From the NCBI GenBank assembly GCA_028875855.1, contig JAGWVA010000038.1:1-38536 (forward strand): 38,536 bases of DNA. The letters are read 5' to 3'. This stretch comes from Paracoccaceae bacterium (GTDB lineage Bacteria > Pseudomonadota > Alphaproteobacteria > Rhodobacterales > Rhodobacteraceae). The notes beneath the pieces were generated by a model. The model was not told where the DNA came from and searched no databases. It saw only the letters and a list, made by a program, of their open reading frames with translations. Shown piece by piece: positions 38,484 to 38,536 of this stretch; position 1 is the stretch's first letter, and the number at the start of each line of letters is the position of its first letter. Position numbers and translations under genes: made by a program.

Positions 38484-38536
38484 ATGACCGAAATCGGCGA
38501 AACCGCGCCTGACTTCACCCTGCCCCGCGACGGCGG
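38484..38536 (+). CDS. bcp: Peroxiredoxin, Bcp-like, N-terminal fragment at window edge
   Basis: The first 17 codons (MTEIGETAPDFTLPRDG, then G) run off the right edge. The G-x-x-A-P-D-F-T-L-P start is the classic opening of AhpC/TSA peroxiredoxins, and the short N-terminus with P-R-D-G-G points to the Bcp/PrxQ group, which reduces hydroperoxides with thioredoxin. The catalytic cysteine lies beyond the window. AAGGAAG ends about 7 bases before the ATG and is a good ribosome binding site. The 111-base divergent region with the YhdP-like gene shows no clear operator. Confidence 0.8.
   Translation, partial: MTEIGETAPDFTLPRDG

Overview
The window is a stretch of GC-rich alphaproteobacterial chromosome, most likely from the Rhodobacterales (Rhodobacteraceae in the broad sense). 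Reasons: high GC with dense, overlapping operons; LexA boxes of the alphaproteobacterial direct-repeat type (GTTC-N7-GTTC) in front of recA and uvrA; a PAPS-loop sulfotransferase-like gene paired with an M48 peptidase; and two promoters with ATTC-N8-GAAT sites, the operator type of the sulfide-responsive repressor SqrR of Rhodobacter. No tRNA, rRNA, CRISPR array, insertion sequence or phage gene was seen.

Layout. Bases 1 to about 2,870 have visibly lower GC than the rest and look like an accessory segment: an ORF running off the left edge, a decayed DUF3800 gene with an in-frame TAG, an orphan tatA, the potassium transporter kup, and a possible 27-residue membrane peptide upstream of kup. From 2,893 the GC-rich core begins. 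On the minus strand lie a CtaG-like membrane protein, pntAB (proton-translocating transhydrogenase), a two-gene RND efflux operon under a perfect inverted-repeat operator, a NodB-type deacetylase with a twin-arginine signal, and a five-gene branched-chain amino acid-type ABC importer (order of transcription livK-livH-livM-livG-livF). At 17.3-19.5 kb two plus-strand genes encode a lipoprotein and a periplasmic glucan biosynthesis protein (OpgG/MdoG).

From 19.7 to 29.3 kb come alaS with a DUF1330 gene, recA, the sulfotransferase-like/M48 pair, a Pfk-2-type phosphofructokinase and uvrA. recA and uvrA both carry SOS boxes. From 29.5 kb a single-domain rhodanese gene (plus strand) faces lpdA across a shared bidirectional terminator. 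Then, all on the minus strand, come lpdA, a GFA-family zinc protein overlapping a DUF924 gene, an MFS transporter, queA and a 1,089-residue YhdP/AsmA-type envelope protein. The window ends in the first 17 codons of a peroxiredoxin gene (bcp-like).

Most genes are recognisable housekeeping genes. No wholly new system was found. The most interesting non-gene signal is the shared ATTC-N8-GAAT site at the RND efflux operon and the rhodanese gene. It predicts that two loci 18 kb apart belong to one sulfide/persulfide-responsive regulon. The accessory left end, with its DUF3800 remnant and possible micro-protein, is the other place worth a second look.
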